A DNA stretch of 64,000 bases from Serripes groenlandicus. Lineage: Eukaryota > Mollusca > Bivalvia > Cardiida > Cardiidae. How positions within the stretch are numbered: the first letter of the stretch is position 1; every line of letters starts with the position of its first letter. Under the pieces are notes generated by a model. That model was not told the origin of the DNA. It saw only the letters and a list, made by a program, of their open reading frames with translations, and did no database searches. The stretch covers positions 25,446,859 to 25,510,858 of the forward strand of contig JASEVX010000007.1 of NCBI GenBank assembly GCA_031761405.1, given 5' to 3'. Below are positions 35,432-46,751 of this stretch, in pieces. The translations under genes were made by a program, and so were the position numbers.

Positions 35432-35706
35432 TGAACCCTTTCCCTCATATAGATGCGGGTGCCGAAAATGGTTGCTCAGTCGGTAGTGATGCGGGCTGTC
35501 AATCATGGGTTCTTTCCAACGTTTGACAAAAAACACTGTGACAAGCGTCATTCATCTTCCACCAATGGGCTGACAGTCTATGTGGAAAAGCAGCCAGTTG
35601 CCTCCTTTTGTCACCATGTTTTCAACTAGATATTCAGTTATTGTTCTATGACTTAAAGGGATTTTCTGTGCTTTTGCCTAGATGTTGTATGTTGGAAAAG
35701 GGTTAA
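35432..35706. mobile_element. TTAA MITE containing a truncated SINE (about 35460-35605)
   Basis: MITE ends are ACCCTTTCCCTCATATAG and GTATGTTGGAAAAGGG plus TTAA. Between them is a plus-strand tRNA-like head with A box GGTTGCTCAGTCGGTAGTG (about 35469) and the body phrase AAGCAGCCAGTTGCC, lacking the SINE tail. Confidence 0.7.
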
Positions 35707-36215
35707 ACTATAATAATGGGTAAATGCCTAAAATAAATCATTGTTGATTCACACTTGAAAACTGATAAAGGGTGATCACCATAGCTCTCTTGGAATCCAT
35801 TGTAAAAGAAAGTTACAACAACCTAGAAACAATATTAGAGTAATATTTACTTAGTGAAAAGATAAGGCCTAAAACATGTTCTTTTTTGAGACATGATTTT
35901 ATTACAGGATAAACACAGAAACATGCAATTACTTGTTACTGTATTAAGGAGTGCACGGGATATCTTTGCAAAAATTATCAAAATTTGTAAATGTTTTATA
36001 AACTGATAACGCAAGCATGTTATCAAGCCTTCGACGTGAAATTGACAACTCCCACATTTTGTAAAAAAAAAATAATATAATATGTCATTCATCATTTCTA
36101 AACTTTGAGAAAATTTGTTAGAAACTAAGAATGTTGCAATTTTCTATCAATGGTATCCATTAGCACTTTATTTCATTTATCGTGATTGACATTCACTAAA
36201 AAATAGTGTGTGTGC
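35707..36215. other. No feature recognised
   Basis: AT-rich DNA without a supported exon, array or element end. Confidence 0.45.
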
Positions 36216-36432
36216 TTAACCCTCTTACCCACATACAACAAATCTGCAGCAGACGACATTGAAAACATAAATTATAGTAGAAAATATGGAAACTCACTAT
36301 GAATGGGAGAAGAATTATTGATTAAAGTTTAAAGCATTGTGGTAAAATGCAATGTCATATTTTTCCACAATTACTTAAAAAGTCAACTGCTGCAGAGGCC
36401 TCAGAAAGTATGGGAATTTGAAAAAGGGTTAA
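36216..36432. mobile_element. TTAA MITE
   Basis: 217 bp with TTAA on both sides, left end CCCTCTTACCCACATACAAC and right GAAAAAGGG. CTGCAGCAGACGACATTG and CAACTGCTGCAGAGGC form the inner inverted repeats. Confidence 0.8.
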
Positions 36433-36470
36433 CCCTTAATTTATCTGATATATATATAGACAACTATTGA

Positions 36471-36700
36471 ATGAATGAATGAATGTATATTGTTTTATGG
36501 CGCATCGACAGCTAAGGTCATTTAGCGCGCAATTAAATTTAATTATTCATGATCCCTGGGTAAACAAACCAGTACTAGGCTAGAAAATGTGCCTTGCCCA
36601 AGGGCACTCCACCATGACCGTAGTGACGCGACTGGGGATCGAACCCGGGACACCAGGTTTCGAAATCCCCGACGCTAACCACTCGACCACAGCGGATTCC
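36471..36700 (-). mobile_element. tRNA-derived SINE with 14-bp target duplication
   Basis: It is flanked by TAGACAACTATTGA at 36457-36470 and 36701-36714. On the minus strand the head reads GGAATCCGCTGTGGTCGAG, with A box TGGTCGAGTGGTTAGC (about 36674-36689) and B box GGGTTCGATC (about 36638-36647). These are the internal promoter boxes of a tRNA gene. It ends in (ATTC)n. Confidence 0.92.
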
Positions 36701-36774
36701 TAGACAACTATTGATGAAGACATAATGGAGTAGGAAAGTCACCATGACCAATGTAGATGCTCATTGAATGGGTT

Positions 36775-36963
36775 TTAACCCTTTCCCTCATACGACAATT
36801 CTGCAGCAGACGACTTTGAACACATTTTGCTTGTTTTGAGCAATTTCTTCTTTTGTCACTATGTTTTCAAAAAGCTGTCTGCTGCAGAAGCGTCAGAAAG
36901 CGTCTTCAAAAAGCTGTCTGCTGCAGAAGCGTCAGAAAGCGTCTATATGAGGGAAAGGGTTAA
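36775..36963. mobile_element. TTAA MITE with internal deletion and short tandem duplication
   Basis: TTAA flanks and CCCTTTCCCTCATACGAC / ATGAGGGAAAGGG ends are intact. A 34-bp stretch beginning CAAAAAGCTGTCTGCTGCAG occurs twice in a row (about 36867-36935). Confidence 0.82.
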
Positions 36964-38144
36964 GGAAATATTAAAGGACAATAACACCATTGAATATAAA
37001 GAATCAGACAAAATACACATATTCTTCTGTTAAAGAAGCTTTTAAGGAATGGAGATTTAGCCTTATTCCTATAAAGTTTTCAACTATATCATGAGTATAC
37101 ATCAAGTCTTCTGGATGTTTTGTATTCCTATTAAATATTTACCAAACAAACAACTCTCAAAAAACAATATCAGTTTAATGTTAAAGATTAACCAATTCCC
37201 TTATACAGGCGCTATAATGTAACAGAACATGAAATACTATGGGAAAAGACCTAGTCAGGGGTCTTGTGTGATATCCATCTTCTCATCTATGTGAGCAATT
37301 GTTCAAAACTATTTAAACATTCATTTGTTTGCTTATTCTTTTTAACTCAGATTTATATTATCCATCTACAGAAGACGACCTTGAAAAGATCTGGACAAAA
37401 TTATGAAAACTCCCTATAAATGAAAGAACAATTACTGAATAAAGTAGAAAACATTGAGGTAAAAGGATAAATTGCTCATAATGAGCAGTTTCTCCTATTG
37501 TCACAATGTTTAAAAGATGTGTCTGCTATAGAGGCATCGGAAAGGCTTAAATATATTGACCTTGACATGTTAACAGAACCTTCATTGATCAGTCAATGGT
37601 CTTGTTCACAAAATTCTGGCTCTAACAAGTGAACATTTGTGCCAAGTCAATTGAAAATACATTGATGCCATATTATAGGTCATTGGCCAGACAAGCTCTT
37701 TTCATTTTTTTATCTTTGATCTTGAAGTGTGACCTTGTACAGAACAACACTTCTCCACAAAATTAACAGATGATACTAAGTTATTTGAAAATTCATTGAG
37801 GAATTTACAAGTTTCATTCTCAACATGTTCTGTGAATGATGCACACACATATATATTATGCAACTGGCATTTTGGCATCTAAGACCCGCTCAAAGAAAAG
37901 GGCTTGATAAAATAAGCAACATATATCCTCCGCACAATAAAGAATAATTTATCAATTGTCTATGGTTTTGGTATATTTTACAAAACGTTTTGTCTCCCTA
38001 AAGAGAATAGAAAGTTAAAGAAATGTAATTCTATCTTTTTTCCATCAATTAAACCAGCTTTTAACACGAACTGGGAATATAATCAGCCACCATTGTATGG
38101 ATCTTGTGTACTTGTAAATTTGATTATAAATGAAATAGTGTTCA
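36964..38144. other. No gene; one worn MITE
   Basis: A diverged MITE lies at about 37370-37560 (AGAAGACGACCTTGAAAAG, GTAAAAGGATAAATTGCTC). The rest shows no exon or array. Confidence 0.45.
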
Positions 38145-38158
38145 GTCTCAACATTTGA

Positions 38159-38357
38159 TTTGTTTGTTTGGAGTTTAACGCCGCTTTCAACAGCTTTGGT
38201 CATATCACGGCGGTCAGTGCACCTACCCATGCTTTCCTGGCTTTCCCACACCAGTACTTACACAACATTCTTTCGAAGCCACTGACTACTTTCTCACATA
38301 AATCAGAGGTGAGAGGCAATGGGAAAAATCGCCCGAAAGAATGTTCGCCTCAACCGG
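38159..38357 (-). mobile_element. SINE with 14-bp target duplication
   Basis: GTCTCAACATTTGA occurs at 38145-38158 and 38358-38371. The body is the reverse complement of the SINE at 14019-14218, with tail GGCGTTAAACTCCAAACAAA on the minus strand. Both copies are nearly intact, which suggests recent activity. Confidence 0.92.
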
Positions 38358-38571
38358 GTCTCAACATTTGAATTTATTCCACTCTCCAAGCTGTTTTCTG
38401 TGTGCTTACACAGATCAGTCACCAAGGTTGATTTATCAGGGTAAGCAAATTCAACTCTTTTTTTTTTTTTTTTTTTACTAAGAGACCTTTGTAAAGACAA
38501 ACCTTGTTTTCCTTTGCATTATCAAAACAATTCAATATTATCATTCCAAAAAACTTAACAATTTTATGACT

Positions 38572-38801
38572 TTAACCCTTTCCCTCATATAGACGCTTTC
38601 TGACGCCTCTGCAGCAGACGGCTTTTTGAAAACATAGTGACAAAAGAAGAAATTGCACAAAACGTGCAATTTCTCCTTTTGCCACAATGTTTTCCACTTT
38701 GAGTCATAGGTTATCCATTCATTTATAGAGATTTTCCGTTTTTTGACAAAACATGTTCAAAGTCGTCTGCTGCAGAATTGTCGTATGAGGGAAAGGGTTA
38801 A
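38572..38801. mobile_element. Palindromic TTAA MITE, full length
   Basis: 230 bp, with TTAA both sides, CCCTTTCCCTCATATAGACG and GTATGAGGGAAAGGG termini and a central AAATTGCACAAAACGTGCAA palindrome. A pure T run of about 19 lies at 38458-38476 just upstream. Confidence 0.9.
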
Positions 38802-39377
38802 ACATGGTAGTATTATGACTGCCATCCTTGGTGTTCAGGGTTGCAGGGTTAGCATTACGACTGACTGGCTGGTGTCAGGATAAAAGGACCAGTAGAACTA
38901 GTAACTTACCAAGGAAATCCGTGATATAAGTGAACAATTGTTGAAATCAAAATAAAACACCAAACAATCAATAAAGCGAAACAATTAACATAAAATGTTT
39001 TTGCTTTACACCTAGGATATTGTTACCATTATCAAATTTTATTTATATAAATTAAACTCGCTTTTGCTTAAATTAAAAAAATATGAAATTAAACAGTGGA
39101 ATGTCAAATAGGCTTTAAAGTCAATCTTAACATGTCCCAAATACAGACACTTTCGGAAACCTCTGCAGTAGACAACTTTGGAAACATTTTGACAAAAGGA
39201 GAAACTGCTCATGGTTTCAACTCTTTTGGATTCTTTTACTTTCATAACAGATATTATTCATATTTTAGCCAGGATGATTTCAAAATGGTCTATGTCAGAG
39301 TTGGGGAAAAGGTTATCATAAACAAATGGATAGAGGAGTCCTAGCACATCCCCATAATACCATTTAAAAAGGTTCAC

Positions 39378-40390
39378 TCCTTTCCAACAGACAGAGTCTT
39401 TCTGATGCCTTTGCAGCAGATAACTTATGAAAATATTATGGCAAAACAAACAAGAGGCCCATGAGGGCCTATGCTCTACTGGTATGGTTCTTTGGTCATT
39501 TTCAATCCAGAGCATGTATGTATGGTGAAGATCGGATAGCAAATGGAGGCTCTTTGTGTTCACAAGCTGTGTTATAGCAATTTGGACAATTTCAAGGGCC
39601 ATAATCCAGTCTTGCATGGAAGGATCTGGCCTGTTTGCAAAAGGAACCGAGCTATCATCAATATTTAACTACTATCTAAGTTTGGTGAAGATTAGTTAGT
39701 AAATGGAGCCTCTATTGTGTTCAAAAGCTCAATTATAGCAATTTTGACAATTTCAAGGGTCATAATCCAGTCTTGCATGGGCGGATCTGGCTGGTTTGCA
39801 AAAGGAACCGATCTCTCATGGATATCTAACTACTGTATAAGTTTGATTGAGATACAATCAAAACTTATCGCGTTCACAAGCTCTATTATAGCAATTCTGA
39901 CAATTTCAAGGGCCATAATCCAGTCTTGCATGGCCAGATCTGGCTGGTTTGCAAAAGGAACCAAGTTCTCATGGATACCTAACTACTGTGTAAGTTTGGT
40001 GAAGATCAGATAGTAATTGCAGCCTCTATTGTGTTCACAAGCTCTATTATAGCAATTTTGACAATTTCAAGGTCCATAATCCAGTCTTGCATAGGCGGAT
40101 CTGGCTGGTTTGCGAAAGGAACCGAGCTCTCATAGATATCTAACTACTGTATAAGTTTGATTGAGATTCAATCAAAACTGAAGACTGTATCGCGTTCACA
40201 AGCAATTGTTTACGGACGGATGATGGACACCACACCACGGCATAAGCTCTTCTGGTCTTTGGCCAGTAGAGCTAAAAATTGCTAATAATATTCAATAATT
40301 ATATAGTAAATTTCATGAGACATCCCCTATTTCTGCCTAGATATTTTCAAAGCCATGTGCTGCATATTTTGTTGTATGTTGGAAATATGG
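39378..40390. mobile_element. MITE interrupted by element B copy 3 (39450-40275)
   Basis: The left MITE piece has TCCTTTCCAACAGACAGAG and TTGCAGCAGATAAC, the right piece TTGCTAATAAT and GTTGTATGTTGGAAATA. The insert runs from ACAAGAGGCCCATGAGGGCC to GGCCAGTAGAG plus CTAA (40272-40275) and has five units. It joined the MITE at the same A-rich AAAGGAGAAATTG stretch as copy 2. Confidence 0.8.
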
Positions 40391-40716
40391 AACGCCTTTG
40401 CTGCCTCATTTTCACATGGTGATAATGCTTTCGTACATGCTACCTGAAAATTTAACAATGTTTGCAAAAGAGACAATGAAAAAAAAAGTTTTTTAAAGTA
40501 AAACATATTTTTATTAGAAAATACTTACCAGTCATTTAATACCCAATATATAATCTCAATATGCTTAATTCCATCCAGATAAGAGACTGTGCAGCCTTGC
40601 GTAGCCCTCACGCCTGTTTGATATACATGGTGCATGTGCGCATAACGTCACTTTTAATTTCCACAGTTAAGTGTTCTGTGACGACGCGGGGTTGGGAGGC
40701 GGAAATCTGAAATGTC

Positions 40717-40806
40717 TGGTAAGTATTTTCTAATAAAAATATGTTTTACTTTAAAAAACTTCATTTTTATGTCAAAAATACATTATCAGTCATTTAATAC
40801 CTGACC
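40717..40806. repeat. Internal complementary region of the DIRS element
   Basis: 40717-40761 is a 45/45 inverted match to the outer left edge 40486-40530. 40762-40806 is an imperfect inverted match to the outer right edge (about 46885-46925, sharing TCAGGTATTAAATGACTG). Two element edges joined in complement is the template that DIRS elements are thought to use to close a circular DNA. Confidence 0.82.
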
Positions 40807-41351
40807 TTTGCAGCATCGGTCGGGTGGATCGTCCAACACTTACTTGTCCAAATAACAGATGTAGCACCTTGTAATTTATGAATATATATACTACTACTAA
40901 TATGAACACAACATCTTTTAAAATATGCAAAATGGGATTGAAAAAAGTATAGTTTCAATCTGGTTGTGTACTTCATTATTTGTGGTATTAGTCTAAAAAT
41001 TAGGATACAACTCACTGAGAAGCCACTAGTGGGCCCAGAGAGAAGAGATTTTCCACTTGCGAAGACAAAGAGCGCAGATAAAAGGAAGAGAAAGTTGATT
41101 GCGACTTCCATACCGCTGCACAAAGAATGTCCTCTTAAGGAATATTGTTTGAGAAAGCCCAGCTAGTCGAAAGAGCTCTAATTTTATGCAGACGAATCCG
41201 TAGAAATGCAAGATCATGAACTGAAATATCTTAATATGATAATTTTATGGTAGAGGATATCCAGCAGGAAATGGATGCTGCTGATATATCCTTATCACCT
41301 ATGAGCGGTAGAAATAACCACTTCCTGCAGCCCCTAGAGCCTTCAACTCTC

Positions 41352-42490
41352 TTAACCCATTACGTCACGCAAGCGCTTCCGAGCGCGTCCCGCCACCACT
41401 TCACAGTAGCGTGGTACAGCGTGTGTATATAGCACTTCACATTAGCGTGTTACAGCGTGTCTGTTTTTGTATCTAATATAATCCTTTTTAGATTCTAAAA
41501 TTTATCTTAAAAAATAGCCCATTCGATGCATTGCTATCTTACCTTTAAAAATCCGGTGAAAATTTGGTATGTTTCCAGTTAAAAAATATCCTTAAAATGC
41601 ACTTCAATTTACATACCCAAACCTCCATTATGATTTGAGCCGCTATATATTTCTGTTTTGAAATTTGAATACGCGTCCTCTATAAAATCAAGTCCTTTCG
41701 ACGTATATCATGTTGGCTATTATAATTAACTAATATAATTCTCCAATGAAAAACTATCGTGTTAACTTTATATCCAATACGTGATCTCAGTGAAATATGA
41801 CTATGCACCCAATCAACTGCGGTCGACCACGTGCTACCACACTACACAGCGTGACCTCCTGTGACATATGACGTAGAAGGTCATTTCCACTTTGAAACAA
41901 AGGAAATATATTGTGGCTTACAGAGAGTTATTGCGCAATTTCCTATTTGTCAATATGTTTTCAATTTCGTCTGCCGCAGTTGCGAAAAACGCGTCTTCAG
42001 GCGGAAATTAAATATTTTTTGAAGTTTACTTGTTTATTTCATCGTAAGTATTTTTAACCAAATATGAGGCAATTCAAATACATCTTTTAATGTTAATCAT
42101 AGCTTTGTTCTATCTTTAAATAGATATTGGTTTGTATGACCATTATGACTTGTTGTTTTAACATGGAATTTATTTAAGTATCAACGTAAGCGCAAAATGA
42201 GACTGAGAAAAAAAAAAAACGTATTTTTAATTTACTGTAGAAACTAAACTAATTTAGATAGGTAAAAAAGAAAAACACCGCTATATAGTAAATTGTATCT
42301 GCAGCATTTCATATTCTTTCATTAAACCAGTTTAATGCATAGAAATTAACCATATTTTAGGATTTATTACACAGGTGTCAAAATTGTAAAATTTCCCAAA
42401 AACTCTTGTGCGCTCAGTGCAGTAAAACTGATAAGCCAGTATACACTACAGGGTGCTTATCAGGCCATTGTTCTGTGAAGTAATGGGTAA
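41352..42490. mobile_element. TTAA-type element inserted in the DIRS recombinase end
   Basis: Ends TTAACCCATTACGTCAC and GTGAAGTAATGGGTAA are inverted repeats, TTAACCC-type like the MITEs. The 1.14-kb interior carries no transposase; it includes a region of MITE-like phrases (TTTCAATTTCGTCTGCCGCAG). It falls just after the last recognisable recombinase codons. Confidence 0.72.
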
Positions 42491-43127
42491 AGATAGAATT
42501 TAAGAGCTCTGACAGGGCATAGGAGCCTGTCCAAGTCTGAAGGACCACAGTTCGCAGAAAGGCTGGGAACTGTGATGGGTTTAGGAAGAACCGACGGAAT
42601 TGGTTTTGGGCTAGAAATCCAGGTTGACAAAGGAGTGTTATAGAACCATCAGATTGATTGAACCTGAGAAAACCTGTTTCTACCGTTAGTGCATGCAGCT
42701 AACTCCTAAAATGGGCTTCTCTAGCTCAAAGGAACGCATAAGTTCAGAGAGAAATGGATTAGAACCAATGCTCTCTCCCTCCCCCTTTGAACTTAAGCGT
42801 ATTTGAGAGCATAGAACGATAGCCTTTAATCATACTGACTGCCAGATCTTTTTCTTCAAACAGAAAAAGAAAGAAGTCAGCAATCCGAGTTATAGAGGGG
42901 CACTCTGGATTGACCGACCTTGAAAGACACCAATCGGAGAAAACCGTCCACTTAGAAATGTAGATTCGGTGATGCGAGAGGCAACACTCTGAGAAAAGTT
43001 TGTCTCTCGGATAGAATGCTTGATAATGTCCAAGCGTGTAGGTGAAGCATTGCCGGGTTGGGATGAAGACGCTGACCTGGTTGCTAACGCTTGTGCCGAG
43101 AGGCAGGCAAGCAGGTCGATGAACCAT
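42491..43127 (-). pseudogene. DIRS tyrosine recombinase remnant
   Basis: The N-terminal core-binding part reads YISKWTVFSDWC, then ITRIADFFLFLFEEKDLAVS and IKGYRSMLSNTLKF, a typical YR arm domain. Downstream, frames shift: ELMRSFELEKPI, then in another frame FLAQNQFRRFFLNPSQFPAF. The catalytic part with the R-H-R-Y residues is missing, displaced by or lost with the insertion at 41352. Confidence 0.8.
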
Positions 43128-43347
43128 GACCTCTGGCTCTTAAATGGTGCTATCAACAGTATCCTGCACTGTTGAGAGCGTAGAAGCTTTTGGAGAAAAA
43201 TTGGAACAACAATTGTGGAAATACATACACGAACAGGCAGTTCCAATCGAGGGTCAGTGTGTCCACTGCTCACGCAGCAGGATCGTACATTGGCAACATA
43301 GAGTGGAAGCCGATGGTTTACTCTGTTGGCAAAAAGATCCACAGAGT

Positions 43348-43790
43348 TTACACACTCTGGTTCAGGGTCCATTTCGCCGGTAAGAGTTTGTTTTGGTTGA
43401 ATAGACTGTCTGCTAAGATGTTTAGATGACTGGGGACGTGTTTCACTAGACTGACTAACGATGTCGCTTTGCACCAAAGGAGTAGCTTCCACATCTCCAG
43501 AAAGAGAAGGTGGGAGTGCGTTCCTCCTTGCCTGCGAATGTATGACACAACAGTAGTGTTGTCCGTCAACAAAAAAAACCAGTTATGTTTGCAACGGAGG
43601 CAGAGAACTGATTGAGAGCTAGCATGACTCAGCCTTAACTCCAAGTTGTTTATATGAAGACAACTTTCCTCTGTTGTCCACATGCCCTGGGCTGTTAAGC
43701 CCTGTGGCTCTAAATGATCTTCTCAACCCACAGCACTTGCATCTGTGAAAAGGTACAGATCCAAAGGCGCTGTGACCAAGGGGGACCCCT
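43348..43790 (-). pseudogene. DIRS RNase H remnant
   Basis: A TDAS-type catalytic stretch (about 43745) is followed by WTTEESCLHINNLELR, LLTDNTTVVSYIRRQGGTHS and KHVPSHLNILADSL. These are the landmark motifs of RNase H in DIRS/Ty3-like elements. Just downstream (about 43290-43350) the phrase VDLFANRVNHRLPLYV marks the linker to the recombinase. A stop sits in the first motif. Confidence 0.85.
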
Positions 43791-44092
43791 TGCAGAGAGA
43801 TTAACAGATCTAGCCACCAGCGAAGGTGTGATTTGAAGAAATCCGTCAGAGCCATCTCCTGTTCCAGTGAGTCCACAGACGCACGCCACCAGGACAGAAA
43901 GGGGCCACATGTGGAGCCTGCTTAGACTGACTAGGTCGGCTGCTGCACTTAAGGATCCCAGACATGACAGCATGGATCTGGCTGTTACTGTAACTGATCC
44001 AGAACGAGTCTGATACTCCTGAATAGGGAAACGACTCTGTCCGAAGGTACACGAATAACTGCAAGATCAGTGAGAAAGGTCATTCCCACGAA

Positions 44093-44541
44093 CTAGAACC
44101 TCTTCGAAGAGATTAAATCCGACTTCTGCGTATTGGGAATAAGACCCAATAGCAGAATATCCCACCAGGCTATGGACAGATCGTGAATCAGAAGTAACCA
44201 ATCTGTCCTGTGAAGTCCTGTGGAGTAGCTAATCGTCAAAGTATTGAAGAAGCTGTGGGGCCCTGCATACGCAGAAAGGCTCCCACAGCATTGATAATCT
44301 TCGTGAATACTCGCAGGGCGGACTTGAGGCCAAAGGGAAGTGTCCTCAACTGGAATACTTCCCCGCTTACCACGAACCGAAGGTATTTCCTTGACGGAAC
44401 AGGCCGATTCCATCTTGAATATCTCGACCGGGATAGACGCATAGAGAGGGGCATATACCTAGGGCTGCGGCTTAGGGACTGTGTTGTAAATGCGAGTATG
44501 CCGAGACTTAGCTCCTGATGAACGGGGCTCCAATTTTGCAT
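44093..44541 (-). pseudogene. DIRS reverse transcriptase remnant
   Basis: YLRFVVSGEVFQLRTLPFGL followed by KSALRVFTKI corresponds to the palm motif preceding the catalytic loop. After a frameshift come LLLIHDLSIAWW, at the position of the paired aspartates (only one remains), and LGLIPNTQKSDLISSKRF. The thumb region continues in broken frames to about 43850. Confidence 0.85.
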
Positions 44542-44728
44542 ACTTAAGCCCAGCGGAAGGAGGAGGCTTTTGCATGAACGGCTTAGCCTAAGTCGTTACA
44601 GCTTAGCCTAAGTCTTTTGCTTCTTTGCAGGGGTGGGCTTCTTATAGGAGCCCCTTGCTGAAGTCGCTGAACGCTTCTACCCCTGTGCAAAAGCATACGC
44701 AGACAGGGGTCTTGACTGTTCTGACGCA

Positions 44729-45398
44729 TCAGACAGTCATTGCAGCTATCTTTCCGCCAAAGATGAGATTCGAAGTTAAGGGTGCTGCTTTAAGCTCGTC
44801 CTTGCTGGCAGGCAGCAAAGAGGAGGATTTGACTAATGTCGCATCTCTCCTCAAGGACAGCATTTTCGTGGCACTCTGTAAATTCAGTGCCATCAGATGC
44901 CAATTACCCTTTTCAAATGCCTCAAGAATTCTAGTCACACCTTGACTAGAAACATTCTCCTCTTTAAGTAACAGGGCCAGAGCTACCGCGGAATGGTCAT
45001 CATGGAATGAAACCATGATTCCCAGTCGCGCTCTGACCTCCCACTTCTCGAATACCTTTCCAGGAACCATAAATGAAGTGGGTGAAGACAGGCTCCGGGT
45101 TGAAGCTTCACCGTCTAAAATGGTTCATTAATAGGGAAAATCTCCTGACTTAACATTACGCCCTCGGAGAAACCCATTCTCTAGAGAGAGATGACGGAAC
45201 ACACCACGCTTACGCAAAAGTGTCAAGTGACCTGGTCGCGTGCAGCTGTTCTAACAAACTGCACACGTTGTTTGCCCACGGAAGTAAATGTTGAGGTGTA
45301 GACACCTCTGCTTTCAATTCCTCTAAGCTAGAAAGGTTTTTGTAACGAGGGGGAGCGTCAAACTTTTGGCAGAGTGAATCAGGAACCACCCTGAACAC
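44729..45398 (-). pseudogene. DIRS gag-like ORF1 remnant
   Basis: Two open stretches (45210-45398 and 44729-45070) carry FRVVPDSLCQKFDAPPRYK, LLPWANNVCSLLEQL, and then LALLLKEENVSSQG and LSLRRDATLV. They lie directly upstream of RT in the sense direction, as gag-like ORF1 does in DIRS elements. Stops and a frameshift separate them. Confidence 0.65.
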
Positions 45399-45639
45399 CT
45401 CACTGATGGCATTCTCTAGAGACCAATGCTCTACGTCAGACGAAGAGAGGGGGTGTGGGATGAGCCCGACGACCTGAGGCTTTGACCTTAGCCTGTTTAG
45501 AAACTGGCATCAAATTCCGCCTCGAACATGAGATGATCTCGACGTCCCTTTCCCAGAGTTCACAGAGTGAGTCTGGTCTACAGATTGCCTTTCAAAGGAT
45601 AGTCTCCGCGAGGTGTCATTCTGGAAGCAGTTGTTTCCC

Positions 45640-46035
45640 ATAACATGCCCGGTTGCCGTGTGCCAGAATGGTTATGTCTAAAGACATTGCCCGGTTGCCC
45701 GGTGTCCAAACGGCTATATATCAACATACTGCCCGGTGCCCGATTGATTATGTTTAAAAACATTGCACGGTTGCCCTGTCTCAAATCAGCTATGTTGCCC
45801 AGTGCTCGTTGGCCTGGTTGCACAGTGGGCAATTGACTGTGTTCAAAAACACTACCCCGCTACCCAGTGTCAAATTGACTGTGAACGAAAACACTGCCCA
45901 GTTACCCGGTGTCAAAAACGTTATTTCCTAAGACATTACCGGGTTGACTGTAGACCTATTGGCTATGTCCAAAGACATTGCCCGGTCGACCGGTCTCCAA
46001 ATGACTATGTCCATTGTCCGGTTTCCCGGTGAGAC
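45640..46035. repeat. About ten 42-44-bp units in the DIRS leader
   Basis: Units begin with variants of TTGCCCGGTTGCCCGGTGTC followed by AAACGGCTATGTC. Starts are near 45647, 45689, 45730, 45766, 45796, 45850, 45894, 45938, 45977 and 46015. The spacing is near 14 codons, and both strands have open frames through part of it. It lies between the gag remnant and the right terminal repeat. Confidence 0.75.
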
Positions 46036-46341
46036 ATTTGTCGTTCGAATTCTGTAGAATTCCGAAGAATTCATAGCAGAATTCTGGGCTAAAGTGGTCC
46101 AAAGTGGTCCAATCTGCGTGGTTGCCTAGAGATTGAGCCTTAACGCCCGGCGACAGAACAGAACAGAAATTTTATTTTCAACTTAAGCATAAACAGCTCA
46201 TGGTTGATATTCACAAATATACATACAGAAATGGTTAAGACAATGAAATAATTGAGAAATAGTACTTAACTAAGTTTGAATTAAATAAGTTTAAAATCAA
46301 GTTTATATGCATATGTATAAATACACACATATACACACGCA

Positions 46342-46377
<36 letters not shown>

Positions 46378-46751
46378 CACATACCCATACACATACTTAC
46401 ATATATATATATATATGTATATATATTAATTTCAATATGAAATTATTTATATCAAGAAAGAAAGTGGGACTGTTAACGCCCGTCTAATAAGGATGCTTTT
46501 TATTTTCAAATAGAGATAATGCTATTCAGTAAATGTAAGATTTCTTTGCCCACCACTGTGTCTACACGGTAACCGGTACGAAGACCTACGTTTCCCAGAA
46601 CAATAATGAGCACCCAAAGCTACCGACTGTTCCACCATACCCAGAGCAGGGACAGTCAAAGCTGAAAGTGGAACAGTTGTGAGGGGCAGAGAGAGTACAG
46701 TTCTAACACTCTGTTAGGCTAAAAAACTAATTTTGGAAGGTTGCGAGTCCA

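Noticed and set aside
36600..36700. Functional tRNA gene on the minus strand
   Set aside because: A and B boxes are present, but the sequence continues as a SINE with target-site duplications and does not close into a cloverleaf acceptor stem.
40390..40443. Possible minus-strand EGF exon (ACTKALSPCENEAAKAF) after a good acceptor-like tract
   Set aside because: There is no donor before the adjoining MITE, the cysteine spacing is not that of an EGF repeat, and the phase to the next exon cannot be tested. It may be chance.
40966..41166. Basic plus-strand frame (RRDFPLAKTKSADKRKRK) inside the DIRS element
   Set aside because: On the wrong strand relative to the element's genes, with no family match; probably chance in the 3' non-coding part.
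46336..46420. AT-rich microsatellite as a replication or matrix site
   Set aside because: Simple (AT)n/(CA)n expansion next to the DIRS end; nothing further supports a function.
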